A stretch of DNA of 37,846 nucleotides, from assembly GCA_001872605.1 (NCBI GenBank), contig MNXM01000099.1:1-37846 (forward strand), read 5' to 3'. The notes under the pieces were generated by a model. It was given only the letters and a program-made list of their open reading frames with translations. It was not told the DNA's origin and did not search any database. Of the stretch, positions 25,436 through 33,335 are shown piece by piece. A program made the position numbers and the translations under genes. Positions within the stretch are counted from its first letter, which is position 1. Each line of letters opens with the position of its first letter. The stretch is from Armatimonadetes bacterium CG2_30_59_28 (lineage in GTDB: Bacteria > Armatimonadota > Abditibacteriia > CG2-30-59-28).

Positions 25436-27112
25436 ATGGCGACTACACAGACAGGTTCGTTTGGCACCCTATCAACGTCTGCCCTCGGGCAGTCCATTAC
25501 CGACATGGACGCCCCACAACTGATGCGCCCATTGCAGCCGACCACTCTGAAGGAGAGCGGCATCAGCATCCGCGTTGTGGAAGGGCTGATTCTCAAGACC
25601 ATCAAGCAAGAGGGTTCGCTGTCAGAACAGCAACTTGCCGAGATGTTGCGCCTCAGTGTTAATGTGTTCCGCGATATGGTACAGGCGTTGCTGCACCGCG
25701 AGTTATTGGATACGCCCGCGCCGCTCCATTATGACTTGACCAACAAGGGGCGCGAATTGTGTCATCACTACGAATCCGAGGACGCCTATGTGGGTCCCGC
25801 TCCGGTTTCCTTCCAGAGCTACGTGGACATGGTTCAACTCCAAGCCAAGTCCAGCCGTAGAGTTACCCAGGAAGAAGTGACCAACAACTTCCAGAAGTTC
25901 CCCATGCGCCCCGAGCTTCTGCGCATCCTCAAGGAGGGCTTCAACTCCCAGCGCGTGATCATCTTCTGGGGGCCCCCCGGAAACGGAAAGAGCTTGGTAA
26001 CGGATAACCTGCACCGACTGCTGAAAGACCCCGTGTGCCTCCCATACGCCTTCGAGTTCAACGGGCGCGTCGTCCAGATCTACGACCCTGCGTACCACAA
26101 GCTGCGTGAGGACTTGATGGTCAAGGAGGAAGAAGAGACCAACAAGGCGATCTCCGCCATCTCCAAGCCCGACCGTCGCTGGCTGATCTCTACCCCACCA
26201 CTGGTCACGGTGGGAACAGAGTTTCGTGTCGAGCACTTCCAGATCGCGTACGACGGCAAGTATGACGCGCCCCCCCACGTCAAAGCGAATAACGGGATAT
26301 TCATCTTTGACGACCTTGGACGTCAGACCCAGGATCATAACATGATCCTCAACCAGTTCATCTATCCACTGGAGCAACAGGAAGCCATCATTAAATTCGC
26401 CGGGGGATCGAGTATTCGAGCGCCCTACAAGCAGCGACTTTTCCTTTCAACCAACCTGAACTTCCGAGCAATCATCGATGACGCGTTTGCCCGACGACTA
26501 CTCTTCCAAGTGCTTGTGGATCGACCCACCGATGAGCTGTTCACGAAGATATTCATCAACCAGTGCAAGGACCAGGACATCGATGACGCCATCGCGCAGC
26601 GCCTCGGACGCAAACTGCTGGGGTGGTACAAGCGCGACGGACGTGTCGTTCGCGCTGCGGACCCCCGCAATATCTTCACTATGCTGGATGCCGTTCTCGA
26701 AGAAGAGGAACAGCTTAAGGATATGATCACCGACGAGCTCTTCGAGAGAATCTACAACCAGTATCCCATCGCGCTCGAGAAAGATGCCACGGGTTACGTG
26801 ATTCCTCAAGCGACCGCGGAGGAATTCCATCAGAGCGTGCTGGATGCCTGTGATCGACACGAGGTGGATCACGACCTCGCCGCAAGGCTTGCAGACAACC
26901 TCCTCGAGTGGTTCCAGCGCGATGGTCGCATGTTCCGTCCGCAGGACCCCGATAACATCTTCGCCATCCTGGACGGTATTCGCGAAGACACGCAAGGGGT
27001 GAAAGACATTCTCACCGAAGAGCTGTTCGAGAGCGTCTACCAAAGCTACCCTCCGTTCACCGAAGCAGACGCAGAGCGAATGCAGGGAACCGTCGGCCTG
27101 GGCGGACACTGA
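25436..27112 (+). CDS. AAA+ ATPase with duplicated C-terminal module
   Basis: The 558-residue cytoplasmic protein begins with a winged-helix-like segment (about 45-110: IKQEGSLSEQQLAEMLRLS, LHYDLTNKGREL). The ATPase core has Walker A GPPGNGKS (179-186), Walker B IFIFDD (288-293), a sensor 1 region FLSTNLNF and a likely arginine finger in DDAFARRLL. After the core, two copies of a roughly 60-residue module follow at about 383-446 and 478-541. Each runs RL..LL.W..RDGR..R..DP.NIF..LD and ends KD.(I/L)T.ELFE..Y..YP. I recall similar ATPases in other environmental bacteria but no established function. It is followed 91 bases later by an HD phosphohydrolase on the same strand. Confidence 0.85.
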   Translation: MATTQTGSFGTLSTSALGQSITDMDAPQLMRPLQPTTLKESGISIRVVEGLILKTIKQEGSLSEQQLAEMLRLSVNVFRDMVQALLHRELLDTPAPLHYDLTNKGRELCHHYESEDAYVGPAPVSFQSYVDMVQLQAKSSRRVTQEEVTNNFQKFPMRPELLRILKEGFNSQRVIIFWGPPGNGKSLVTDNLHRLLKDPVCLPYAFEFNGRVVQIYDPAYHKLREDLMVKEEEETNKAISAISKPDRRWLISTPPLVTVGTEFRVEHFQIAYDGKYDAPPHVKANNGIFIFDDLGRQTQDHNMILNQFIYPLEQQEAIIKFAGGSSIRAPYKQRLFLSTNLNFRAIIDDAFARRLLFQVLVDRPTDELFTKIFINQCKDQDIDDAIAQRLGRKLLGWYKRDGRVVRAADPRNIFTMLDAVLEEEEQLKDMITDELFERIYNQYPIALEKDATGYVIPQATAEEFHQSVLDACDRHEVDHDLAARLADNLLEWFQRDGRMFRPQDPDNIFAILDGIREDTQGVKDILTEELFESVYQSYPPFTEADAERMQGTVGLGGH

Positions 27113-27140
27113 TTCGACCGCTTTCTGAGATTCCACACAG

Positions 27141-27166
27141 GCGCACCGGGGAATCACTCGGTGCGC
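27141..27166 (+). promoter_or_regulatory. Hairpin between ATPase and HD gene
   Basis: A perfect 8-bp stem GCGCACCG/CGGTGCGC with a 10-base loop is followed only by TTGCC. It may attenuate transcription or protect the message between the two genes rather than end transcription fully. Confidence 0.4.
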
Positions 27167-27203
27167 TTGCCGTTCCTGCGAGGGGACGCCGAGGGACCGA
27201 GCA

Positions 27204-28541
27204 ATGTGCGACAAGATCATCCGAGATGCTGTCCACGGGGACATGACGATTACGTCCGGGGAGTTCATGGTTGTGGACACTCCCTCGTTCCAACGACTGC
27301 GTGGAATCAAGCAACTGGGGGTCTCCTCCATTGTTTATCCCTCCGCAACTCATACGCGCTTTGAGCACAGCCTGGGAACATCATGGATGGCGAAACGCAT
27401 CCTTCGCGCGATCGAAGACGAGAACGGCGCCCTTCCCGTGGACTCAAAAATCAAAAAACTCATCGCCGTATGCGCTCTGCTGCACGACATCACCCACGTC
27501 CCCTTTGGACACACATTCGAGGATGAAAGACATGTCCTACCGCGGCATGACCGCAGCCCGGATCGCCTCAACTACTTCCTGACAGGTTCGGGCGTGGAGG
27601 ACGCTGGCTGCACGAGGGAAACGGTGCGGGAGGTACTCTTGCGCTCCGAGACTGAATCGTCAGTCCCTCCGTTCGTCCGAGAAATCATCTCCGGGGCAAT
27701 CTGTGCAGACCTGCTCGACTATCTCAGAAGAGACGCGTACCACTGCGGTTTGCCGCAGACCTACGACGCACGGTTATTCCGTTACTTTCGGCTGGTGGAC
27801 CAACATCTCGTGTTCGACCTCCAGCGCCGCGGGCTGTTTCGCCCCGACGCGCTGTCGGAACTCGTTAACCTGCTCCGGCTCCGCTACAACCTCACCGAAC
27901 GCGTGTACTACCACCACGCAAAGGTGGCCGGCGGAGCGATGATATCGAAGGCTCTGGAGCTGGCGCTCAGGCACACTCGCCTGAGCGAGGAGGAACTCCT
28001 CGGGCTACGCGACGACAGTTTCATTTTTCTTCTCGGACAGCGGTGCAGTGATCTCGACCCGGTGAGGGACCTTCTCGAAGATTTCCAATCTCGTCAGTTG
28101 TACTCCAGAGCATACGTGCTTTCCATCGACAAGTTCGATAAGGGAGGACTTGCGCGGGACGACCAGTTGAGCCTGGAAAGACGCTTCCACTGGAACGTGG
28201 AGGGCGAAAGGGAACGCGTTGAACGAGACGCCGAAAAAGCGTTGGACCTGCCGGAGGGATCGGTGTTGATCTACTGTCCATCTGCCGACATGGCCCTGAA
28301 GGAAGCCGAGATGCTTGTGCGACTTCCATCAAACGAAGTGGTCGCCCTTAGTGAGATGGAGGTACCGGAGGTGGAGGTTCTGCAACAAAAGCATCGGCAA
28401 CTGTGGCGATTCTATGTCCTTCTTCGTCGTCGCCATCGCGATCTGTTACCGCGCTGCTCTGCACTCTGCGAGGAGATGCTGGGATACCCGAACATGCTAC
28501 CGCGGACGCAGAGTCCGCGGACTCTAAGTCCGAAGCGATAG
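27204..28541 (+). CDS. HD-domain phosphohydrolase (dNTPase/SAMHD1-like)
   Basis: The 445-residue protein follows the HD superfamily pattern of COG1078-type phosphohydrolases. N-terminal IRDAVHGDMTITSGEF precedes the first ligand His in THTRFEHSLGT, then the HD pair in CALLHDITHVPFGHTFED, and the closing Asp in GAICADLLDYLRRDAYHCG. These enzymes hydrolyse nucleotides such as dNTPs; the substrate here is unknown. The ATG at 27204 has GAGGGA upstream. The last 12 or so codons (NMLPRTQSPRTLSPKR) are encoded by a palindromic repeat that has replaced the original end. Its partner is the AAA+ ATPase directly upstream. Confidence 0.85.
   Translation: MCDKIIRDAVHGDMTITSGEFMVVDTPSFQRLRGIKQLGVSSIVYPSATHTRFEHSLGTSWMAKRILRAIEDENGALPVDSKIKKLIAVCALLHDITHVPFGHTFEDERHVLPRHDRSPDRLNYFLTGSGVEDAGCTRETVREVLLRSETESSVPPFVREIISGAICADLLDYLRRDAYHCGLPQTYDARLFRYFRLVDQHLVFDLQRRGLFRPDALSELVNLLRLRYNLTERVYYHHAKVAGGAMISKALELALRHTRLSEEELLGLRDDSFIFLLGQRCSDLDPVRDLLEDFQSRQLYSRAYVLSIDKFDKGGLARDDQLSLERRFHWNVEGERERVERDAEKALDLPEGSVLIYCPSADMALKEAEMLVRLPSNEVVALSEMEVPEVEVLQQKHRQLWRFYVLLRRRHRDLLPRCSALCEEMLGYPNMLPRTQSPRTLSPKR
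28503..28532. repeat. Palindromic element inside the 3' end of the HD gene
   Basis: AGAGTCCGCGGACTCT (28510-28525) is a perfect 16-base palindrome flanked by CGGAC (28503-28507) and GTCCG (28528-28532). The same CGGACTC/GAGTCCG stem forms the core of the 100-bp element at 20588-20687, so this is a dispersed repeat family. Confidence 0.75.
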
Positions 28542-28596
28542 TCTTCAGGCGCGCCCACTTAGCGTCGCCACGCGCCGCGGAGTTTTAGATCCGTCT

Positions 28597-29559
28597 CTAC
28601 ACGGCGCCCTGTCCGAAAAAGGCCAGCACAACGACCGTGAGAACATTGTTGACAGCGTGGGCCGTATAGGGAGCCACCAGAGAACCTGTCTCTTCGTACA
28701 GCCACGCGAGAAAGACGCCAACGACGCACAGCGCGGGGAAGTCGAGAAGCGTCAGGTGCGCCGCTGCGAAGAAAGCGCCGCTCACTGCCATTCCCCAGCG
28801 CGAGCCCCAGCGGGCCTTCATCGCCGGGTAGGCAAAGCCACGGAACAATACCTCCTCAACAAGCGGAGCCACGAGACCAACCAGGATGACAAAGACTACC
28901 AGTCCCCCCACGGAAACCGTCGGGAGAATAGCCTGGAGCAACGTAGTCGACGACTCCATGCTCGTGAGAACCTGCAATGTCTCAGGAGAGAACACCCGAG
29001 GCGCGGCTGCTCGCGTGAGCCTGACGGCAATCTCAGCAAGCAGCCAGACAGCAAAACCTGCCTTGAGTCCGGCCCGCATCCTCCTACGCCAGTCTACGTC
29101 TGTCAGTCCCAGCCGAGAGAGACTCACACCGCGCCGGACCCGCAACCAGAGGAAACAGGTGAGTGCGAGAACCACATTCTGAATCAGGACCATTCTCGCG
29201 AGCGGCGCGGCGGAGATTGAGAGCGTACCCTCCCGTGTTAGTCCGGAGACGGCCACGTCCGGGGCCAGCAGCATGAGTGTCAACCATCCGCCCAACCCAA
29301 ACACCGTCATCACGTCGCCCAATGTCCATGGGCACGACTCCGACCCGACGGAGACCTTCGCCCGTGTGTCCATCAATCGCCAAACCACCAGCGCCAGCGC
29401 CGCGGACACGACGACGAAAAGGGCGATTACGACTGATAGAAAATCAATGGCCGGAGAGGTCACTTCACTCGCCGATTCCCAAAGCTTTGGCAATCTCGTC
29501 ACCTGTGCATCGCTGCCGCACACATTGCGCAGATGGCTACATGCTGCGTAATGGTGCAT
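28597..29559 (-). CDS. CPBP family intramembrane protease
   Basis: The integral membrane protein (320 residues if started at 29559) has about seven hydrophobic segments. The CPBP (Rce1/Abi-type) motifs are complete: EEVLFRGFAY (EExxxR), FFAAAHLTLL (FxxxH) and HAVNNVLTV (HxxxN), all near the C-terminus. The glutamates and histidines form the active site within the membrane. Roles in this family range from prenyl-protein processing to bacteriocin immunity, and none is indicated by the neighbours. The first 35 residues are unlike the family and no ribosome site supports the ATG at 29559; GTG codons at residues 20 or 34 are alternatives. Confidence 0.85.
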   Translation of the reverse strand: MHHYAACSHLRNVCGSDAQVTRLPKLWESASEVTSPAIDFLSVVIALFVVVSAALALVVWRLMDTRAKVSVGSESCPWTLGDVMTVFGLGGWLTLMLLAPDVAVSGLTREGTLSISAAPLARMVLIQNVVLALTCFLWLRVRRGVSLSRLGLTDVDWRRRMRAGLKAGFAVWLLAEIAVRLTRAAAPRVFSPETLQVLTSMESSTTLLQAILPTVSVGGLVVFVILVGLVAPLVEEVLFRGFAYPAMKARWGSRWGMAVSGAFFAAAHLTLLDFPALCVVGVFLAWLYEETGSLVAPYTAHAVNNVLTVVVLAFFGQGAV

Positions 29560-29584
29560 CCGGAATGGATATCACTTCTATGCT

Positions 29585-29618
29585 CGTTGCGGGTGAGGGG
29601 GTATTTTCACCCGTAACG
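29585..29618. promoter_or_regulatory. 12-bp inverted repeat in a divergent gap
   Basis: CGTTGCGGGTGA (29585-29596) pairs with TCACCCGTAACG (29607-29618) with one G-T wobble and a 10-base spacer. It lies between the CPBP gene and the divergent nuclease-domain gene, suitable for an operator or a leader hairpin. Confidence 0.5.
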
Positions 29619-29683
29619 AATATAACATGCCGCACACACCCACGATTTCGCGAGGCACTCGCACTCGCACCAAGCGCGCTGGG

Positions 29684-29712
29684 GTTACAAAAGAGCAGAA
29701 TACGGTTAGAAT
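29684..29712 (+). promoter_or_regulatory. Promoter of the first nuclease-domain gene
   Basis: GTTACA (29684-29689), a 17-base spacer and TAGAAT (29707-29712) precede the start codon by 35 bases. The same -10 sequence, TAGAAT, is used by the AAA+ gene. Confidence 0.5.
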
Positions 29713-29747
29713 GATATTGGATACTGACGAGAATGTGAGAGGTCGCC

Positions 29748-30227
29748 ATGGTTCGAGTCGAAATCGCGGGAATCGCTCTGGATGCCTTCTTTCAGACTGT
29801 AGTTGTGTTACGTCAACCGGGAGGTCGCAGGGTCCTGCACATCTGGATCGGCCCGACCGAAGCACAATCCATCGCTCTTCATCTGGAGGGGAAGGTACCG
29901 GAGCGTCCCTGGACCCACGATCTCCTCAGTGGAATGCTTTTCTCCCTCAAGGTCCAAGTTGTACGGATCGTCATTCACGACTTGCAGGAGAACACCTTCT
30001 ACGCAAGCATCCACCTGAGACACGGCAATAATGTCTGCGAGGTGGATTCACGCCCCAGTGATGCCATCGCCCTGGCGGTCCGAATGAAGGCGCCCATCTT
30101 CGTTGCGGGGAGCGCCATCGAGGCGATGGTTGAGGAGCCGACGCAAGAGGAGCGTGAGGAAGTGGCGAAATTCAGGAAGTTGATCGAGGACGTTGAGTTC
30201 AGCGCCGACGCTCCCGAAGAAGACTGA
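29748..30227 (+). CDS. Bifunctional nuclease domain (DUF151) protein
   Basis: The 159-residue cytoplasmic protein is a single BFN/DUF151 domain. It starts VRVEIAGIALDAFFQTVVVL and carries HIWIGPTEAQSIALHL, FYASIHLRHGNNVCEVDSRP and SRPSDAIALAVRMKAPIFV, the hallmark of the family. Members have been described with RNase/DNase activity in plants, and many bacterial ones are uncharacterised. GAGAGG lies ahead of the ATG. A paralogue on the opposite strand ends 15 bases away, so the two genes meet tail to tail. Confidence 0.9.
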   Translation: MVRVEIAGIALDAFFQTVVVLRQPGGRRVLHIWIGPTEAQSIALHLEGKVPERPWTHDLLSGMLFSLKVQVVRIVIHDLQENTFYASIHLRHGNNVCEVDSRPSDAIALAVRMKAPIFVAGSAIEAMVEEPTQEEREEVAKFRKLIEDVEFSADAPEED

Positions 30228-30241
30228 CCTTCTCCCTGCCT

Positions 30242-30736
30242 CTACTCCGAACCCAAATCCACGCCCTCGACGAGGCGCATGAAGCGCTCGATCTCATGTG
30301 GCGAGGCCGTTCCAACCGGCTCTTGTTCGCCGTCCCCTTCCTCAAGCACGATCGACGCGGACGCGGCCACGTCGTCCTTCACAAAGATGCTTGCATTGGC
30401 GCGCAGGGCGAGGGCGATGGCGTCACTGGGACGAGCATCAATGTCTTGAGTAGTGCCCCCCGCCCGCAGTCGAATCGTCGCGTAGAACGTCTTCTCCTTA
30501 AATTCGCTGACAACCACGTGATCGATGCCGACACCGATCACCTTGAGAATGTTGGCCATCAGATCATGCGTCATCGGCCGCGGCGGCTCACGATGCTCAA
30601 GTTCCATCGCGATGGAAACAGCCTCGGCCGGACCGATCCAGATGGGGAGAAACCTTCTGTTGTGGGCGTCGCGCAACAACACGAGGGTATTCTTGCTTTC
30701 GTCGATACCGATCCCTTCCACTGTCATCTCAACCAT
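30242..30736 (-). CDS. Second bifunctional nuclease domain (DUF151) protein
   Basis: From ATG 30736 (AGGGA upstream) the protein has 164 residues. The domain runs from VEMTVEGIGIDESKNTLVLL through RRFLPIWIGPAEAVSIAMEL and FYATIRLRAGGTTQDIDARP to ARPSDAIALALRANASIFVK, with an acidic tail of about 40 residues that the neighbouring paralogue partly lacks. A longer reading from 30769 adds 11 residues. It follows pyrE on the same strand by 66 bases and may share that transcript. It is likely to bind or cut nucleic acid, but catalytic proof is absent. Confidence 0.9.
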   Translation of the reverse strand: MVEMTVEGIGIDESKNTLVLLRDAHNRRFLPIWIGPAEAVSIAMELEHREPPRPMTHDLMANILKVIGVGIDHVVVSEFKEKTFYATIRLRAGGTTQDIDARPSDAIALALRANASIFVKDDVAASASIVLEEGDGEQEPVGTASPHEIERFMRLVEGVDLGSE

Positions 30737-30802
30737 AGCGTGTCCCTGCTCCTGTTCGTTTCTGAACATTCATTGTACATTCTGGCAATCCCCGCCGGAA
30801 TG

Positions 30803-31384
30803 TCAAACCGGCAGTTCCCGGCTGCCCGGTTTCACCAACTCCACTCTATGCGCACACATGGGGCATTCACTCTCCAAAAATGTAGGGATGTTCGCCCGCA
30901 GCAGTGACTCGGTCCGGACCCCGAGGTCCAGTTTTCCGTTGCTGCGATCCACCAACAACCCCACGCCGACAACGTCTCCGCCCGTTGAACACACTGCCTC
31001 GATGCACTCACGTACGGATCCCCCGGTGGTAACGATGTCCTCAACGACCAGCACCCGTGTGCCGGGAGCGACATGAAAGCCGCGCCGAAGGGACATCTTC
31101 CCGTTCTCCCGCTCCGTGAAGATGGAGCGGATCCCCATCAGCCGTCCCGTCTCGAACGCGAGAATGATCCCTCCTGTTGCGGGGCCGACCACCACTTGGA
31201 TGCCGGCATCCTGGAAACGTTCAGCGAATTCTCGACAGAGCCCGCTCGTCAACTTCGGATGCTGGAGAACCCGAAATTTCTCAAGATACTGTCCACTGTG
31301 GAGCCCGGATGTTAGTAGAAAGTGCCCTTGCAGCAGCGCGCCGCAGTCAGTGAACATCGCTGTGATTTCGTCGGTAGTCAACAC
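30803..31384 (-). CDS. pyrE: Orotate phosphoribosyltransferase
   Basis: The enzyme joins orotate and PRPP to give orotidine monophosphate in pyrimidine synthesis. The 193-residue protein has the normal length, the substrate loop FLLTSGLHSGQYLEKF, the conserved GPATGGIILAFE and the PRPP-binding motif VLVVEDIVTTGGSVRE. A C-terminal ECPMC pair of cysteines is present, as in a subgroup of bacterial PyrE proteins. The ATG at 31384 lies 15 bases after the stop of the SEC-C gene, which points to co-transcription. Confidence 0.93.
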   Translation of the reverse strand: MLTTDEITAMFTDCGALLQGHFLLTSGLHSGQYLEKFRVLQHPKLTSGLCREFAERFQDAGIQVVVGPATGGIILAFETGRLMGIRSIFTERENGKMSLRRGFHVAPGTRVLVVEDIVTTGGSVRECIEAVCSTGGDVVGVGLLVDRSNGKLDLGVRTESLLRANIPTFLESECPMCAHRVELVKPGSRELPV

Positions 31385-31399
31385 TCCGGTCAGTCCTCC

Positions 31400-31885
31400 C
31401 TACCCGCAGCAATTCTTGAACTTCGCTCCGCTGCCGCATGTGCATGGATCATTGCGCCCGACCTGCACGGGTTTCGAGTGCGCCGACTCTTCTCGGATTT
31501 GCTCCGCAGGGCATGCTCCTCCGAGATCCGAACGCGGCGTATTCCGCCAAATCCGGCTGAAATGCTGGGTGAACCGGTCTGTTTCCCGGTGTCCCTTGAG
31601 GTCGAGGCGCATGAGCAGCACGCGCATAGCCTCCACCTTACTGTGCACCTCATTACAGAGTCGCTGAACGTCCTCAACGGTCATCGCCCCATGGCTCACG
31701 CTCTGAATCTCTTCATGGAAACGCGCCTCGAGCGGCGACCTCGTCCGCGTTCTCAGGTACTGCTCAAAGTCAAAGCTGTCGCGGGATTGCTTCATGGACA
31801 ACTTAGCTTTCAGCTTGCCCAGCGACGGCTTCCATCGTCTGGCAGGTCCTGCCACAGCCTGATCCTGATTGTCCGCGATTTCCAC
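31400..31885 (-). CDS. SEC-C zinc-motif protein
   Basis: The protein (161 residues from GTG 31885, chosen because GAGGTG lies about ten bases upstream; a TTG at 31900 adds five residues) ends with VGRNDPCTCGSGAKFKNCCG, the CxCx8CC zinc motif also found at the end of SecA. The middle is helical (EDVQRLCNEVHSKVEAMRVL). In other proteins this motif mediates binding to SecB, ribosomes or partners. The protein lacks any SecA motor. It is the first gene of a likely unit with pyrE and the second DUF151 gene. Confidence 0.75.
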   Translation of the reverse strand: MEIADNQDQAVAGPARRWKPSLGKLKAKLSMKQSRDSFDFEQYLRTRTRSPLEARFHEEIQSVSHGAMTVEDVQRLCNEVHSKVEAMRVLLMRLDLKGHRETDRFTQHFSRIWRNTPRSDLGGACPAEQIREESAHSKPVQVGRNDPCTCGSGAKFKNCCG

Positions 31886-31908
31886 AGTATGGCACCTCAA
31901 CTTTTGGG

Positions 31909-31938
31909 ATTATCCCACAGCCGTCAGGTTAGCGTCAA
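31909..31938 (-). promoter_or_regulatory. Promoter of the SEC-C/pyrE unit
   Basis: On the minus strand TTGACG (31938-31933), an 18-base spacer and GATAAT (31914-31909) precede the GTG start by 23 bases. Confidence 0.55.
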
Positions 31939-32040
31939 CCGAAGAATGCAGCGAAAACATGCCCCACGGGTCAGTGAGCGATGGGTGGCGAACCCGATAC
32001 AACCCTTGGTGGCAGTCACAACACTGGAATCGGGCACTCC

Positions 32041-32069
32041 TTGACACTGCGCGCCTGCCGGGCTACACT
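32041..32069 (+). promoter_or_regulatory. Promoter of ccmE
   Basis: A perfect TTGACA (32041-32046), 17 bases and TACACT (32064-32069) precede the ATG of ccmE by 48 bases. Confidence 0.65.
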
Positions 32070-32117
32070 CCTTTCGGTGCCGCAACACGGTACAGACTGT
32101 CGATATCGGGGTGATTC

Positions 32118-32579
32118 ATGAAAGGGAAGAAACGTCTACAGGTGACGCTGGGGATGGTCATTATCGTGTTGGCCCTCGCCGCCCTCATCTACGACACCAC
32201 TCGTTCCAGCGCGATGCGGTACATGGAAGTGGCAGAAGTCGCCATTGGCATGCCTGAACTCCAAGGGAAAGGGCTGCGAGTACGGGGGAGGGTGCAGAAA
32301 GGGTCCATCAATAAATCCCGAGAGGACCTGAAGGTGCAATTCAATATCGAGGACAAGACAGGGACAATTTCCTACCCGGTCGTGTACACGGGACTACCCC
32401 CTGACACCTTTAAGGATGGGAGCGAAGTGGTTGTCGACGGCCGCTTCAGCAGTGAAGGCGTTTTCGAGGCTGTTCAGATACAGGCGAAGTGCCCATCCAA
32501 GTATGAGATGGAGGACCAGGCAGGATCGACCAGCGCTCCCGAAGGTCACGATCCTGTTACCCCTTCTCAACAACCGTAA
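32118..32579 (+). CDS. ccmE: Cytochrome c maturation heme chaperone, CxxxY variant
   Basis: CcmE carries heme from the CcmC side to apocytochrome in the periplasm. This 153-residue protein has one N-terminal membrane anchor (VTLGMVIIVLALAALIYD), an OB-fold domain (LRVRGRVQKGSI, ISYPVVYTGLPPDTF) and a flexible tail. The usual heme-binding His of HxxxY is replaced: QIQAKCPSKYEM gives Cys125 and Tyr129, a CxxxY motif. Such Cys-type CcmE is known from archaea, Desulfovibrio and some others with a reduced system I. No other ccm gene is visible in the window, so the rest of the pathway must lie elsewhere. It stands behind its own promoter. Confidence 0.88.
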   Translation: MKGKKRLQVTLGMVIIVLALAALIYDTTRSSAMRYMEVAEVAIGMPELQGKGLRVRGRVQKGSINKSREDLKVQFNIEDKTGTISYPVVYTGLPPDTFKDGSEVVVDGRFSSEGVFEAVQIQAKCPSKYEMEDQAGSTSAPEGHDPVTPSQQP

Positions 32580-32848
32580 GGTCACCTTCACTCATGTATG
32601 GGAGGTTGAGCAACAAGGCAGGGAACCATGTTGGTTCGCCTGGACTCACCGCCGCTTGAAACACGAAAGCCGTCTGGCGTTGATATTTCTGGTAGCCGGT
32701 CGAACCCTCAGGGAACTTATTCTGTCAAAACATCGTCTGAGATGTTCCACAAATGCTGGAATGTGGAATAACAGCCGTGCAAAGTTACCCAATGAGTGGA
32801 TGGGCCTTTTGCGGCAGGTAGGGCATCTCCAGAAAAGGAGGTAGGATT

Positions 32849-33259
32849 GTGCCAACAACTATAGCGCCCAGTAAGCATCACAAAAGGGAAACCGGTGCAA
32901 ACACCAAGAAGTTTGAAGAACTGTTGCTCAGAGAACGAGCGTCTCTGGCGGACGAAAGGACTCGTCTGCGAAGTCGGGCTTCTGATAAAGGGGTCTCAAT
33001 GCCCTACGAAGATGGAGGCGACGTCGACGAAGGCACTGTCGATCTCTCCAACTATCTCATGGCAAAAGAGATCGACGCATCAGTCGAGGAATCGCTTGAA
33101 GACACCTTGCATGGTATCGACTTGGCCTTGCGCAAGATCCAAAAGGGAACATACGGCACCTGCGATATTTGCCAGAAGAGGATTCCCAAAGCTCGCCTTG
33201 AGGCCATTCCCCATGCAACTCTGTGCATGAATTGTCAAAGCCTCGTTGAGGAATTCTAA
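32849..33259 (+). CDS. DksA/TraR-type zinc finger protein
   Basis: The 136-residue protein starts at GTG 32849, six bases after AAAGGAGGT, one of the strongest ribosome sites in the window. A helical coiled-coil region (about 20-95, with LLLRERASLADERTRLRSRA) leads to the C4 zinc finger TYGTCDICQKRIPKARLEAI and LCMNCQSLVEE. DksA-type proteins enter the RNA polymerase secondary channel; relatives of the YocK/TraR kind are less studied. The length fits the family. The tip shows no canonical DxxDxA motif that I can fix, so the ppGpp role is unproven. A terminator follows directly. Confidence 0.88.
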   Translation: MPTTIAPSKHHKRETGANTKKFEELLLRERASLADERTRLRSRASDKGVSMPYEDGGDVDEGTVDLSNYLMAKEIDASVEESLEDTLHGIDLALRKIQKGTYGTCDICQKRIPKARLEAIPHATLCMNCQSLVEEF

Positions 33260-33298
33260 GCCGACGGAGATTGATCGAGGAGTGATCCCAGCATGGCG

Positions 33299-33330
33299 TC
33301 GGAGGACTCGGGTGCCTCCGATGTTTTTTT
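33299..33330 (+). terminator. Rho-independent terminator after the DksA-type gene
   Basis: A perfect 7-bp stem TCGGAGG/CCTCCGA (33299-33305 and 33315-33321) is followed by TG and seven T (33324-33330). It lies immediately before the start of the next gene, and the ATG at 33321-33323 is part of the stem. Confidence 0.65.
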
Positions 33331-33335
33331 GCGCA

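Noticed and set aside
32628-32771. A 47-codon plus-strand frame between ccmE and the DksA-type gene
   Set aside because: The ATG has only a weak GGCAGGG upstream, the composition is unremarkable and no family is recognised. It could be a small gene but cannot be supported.
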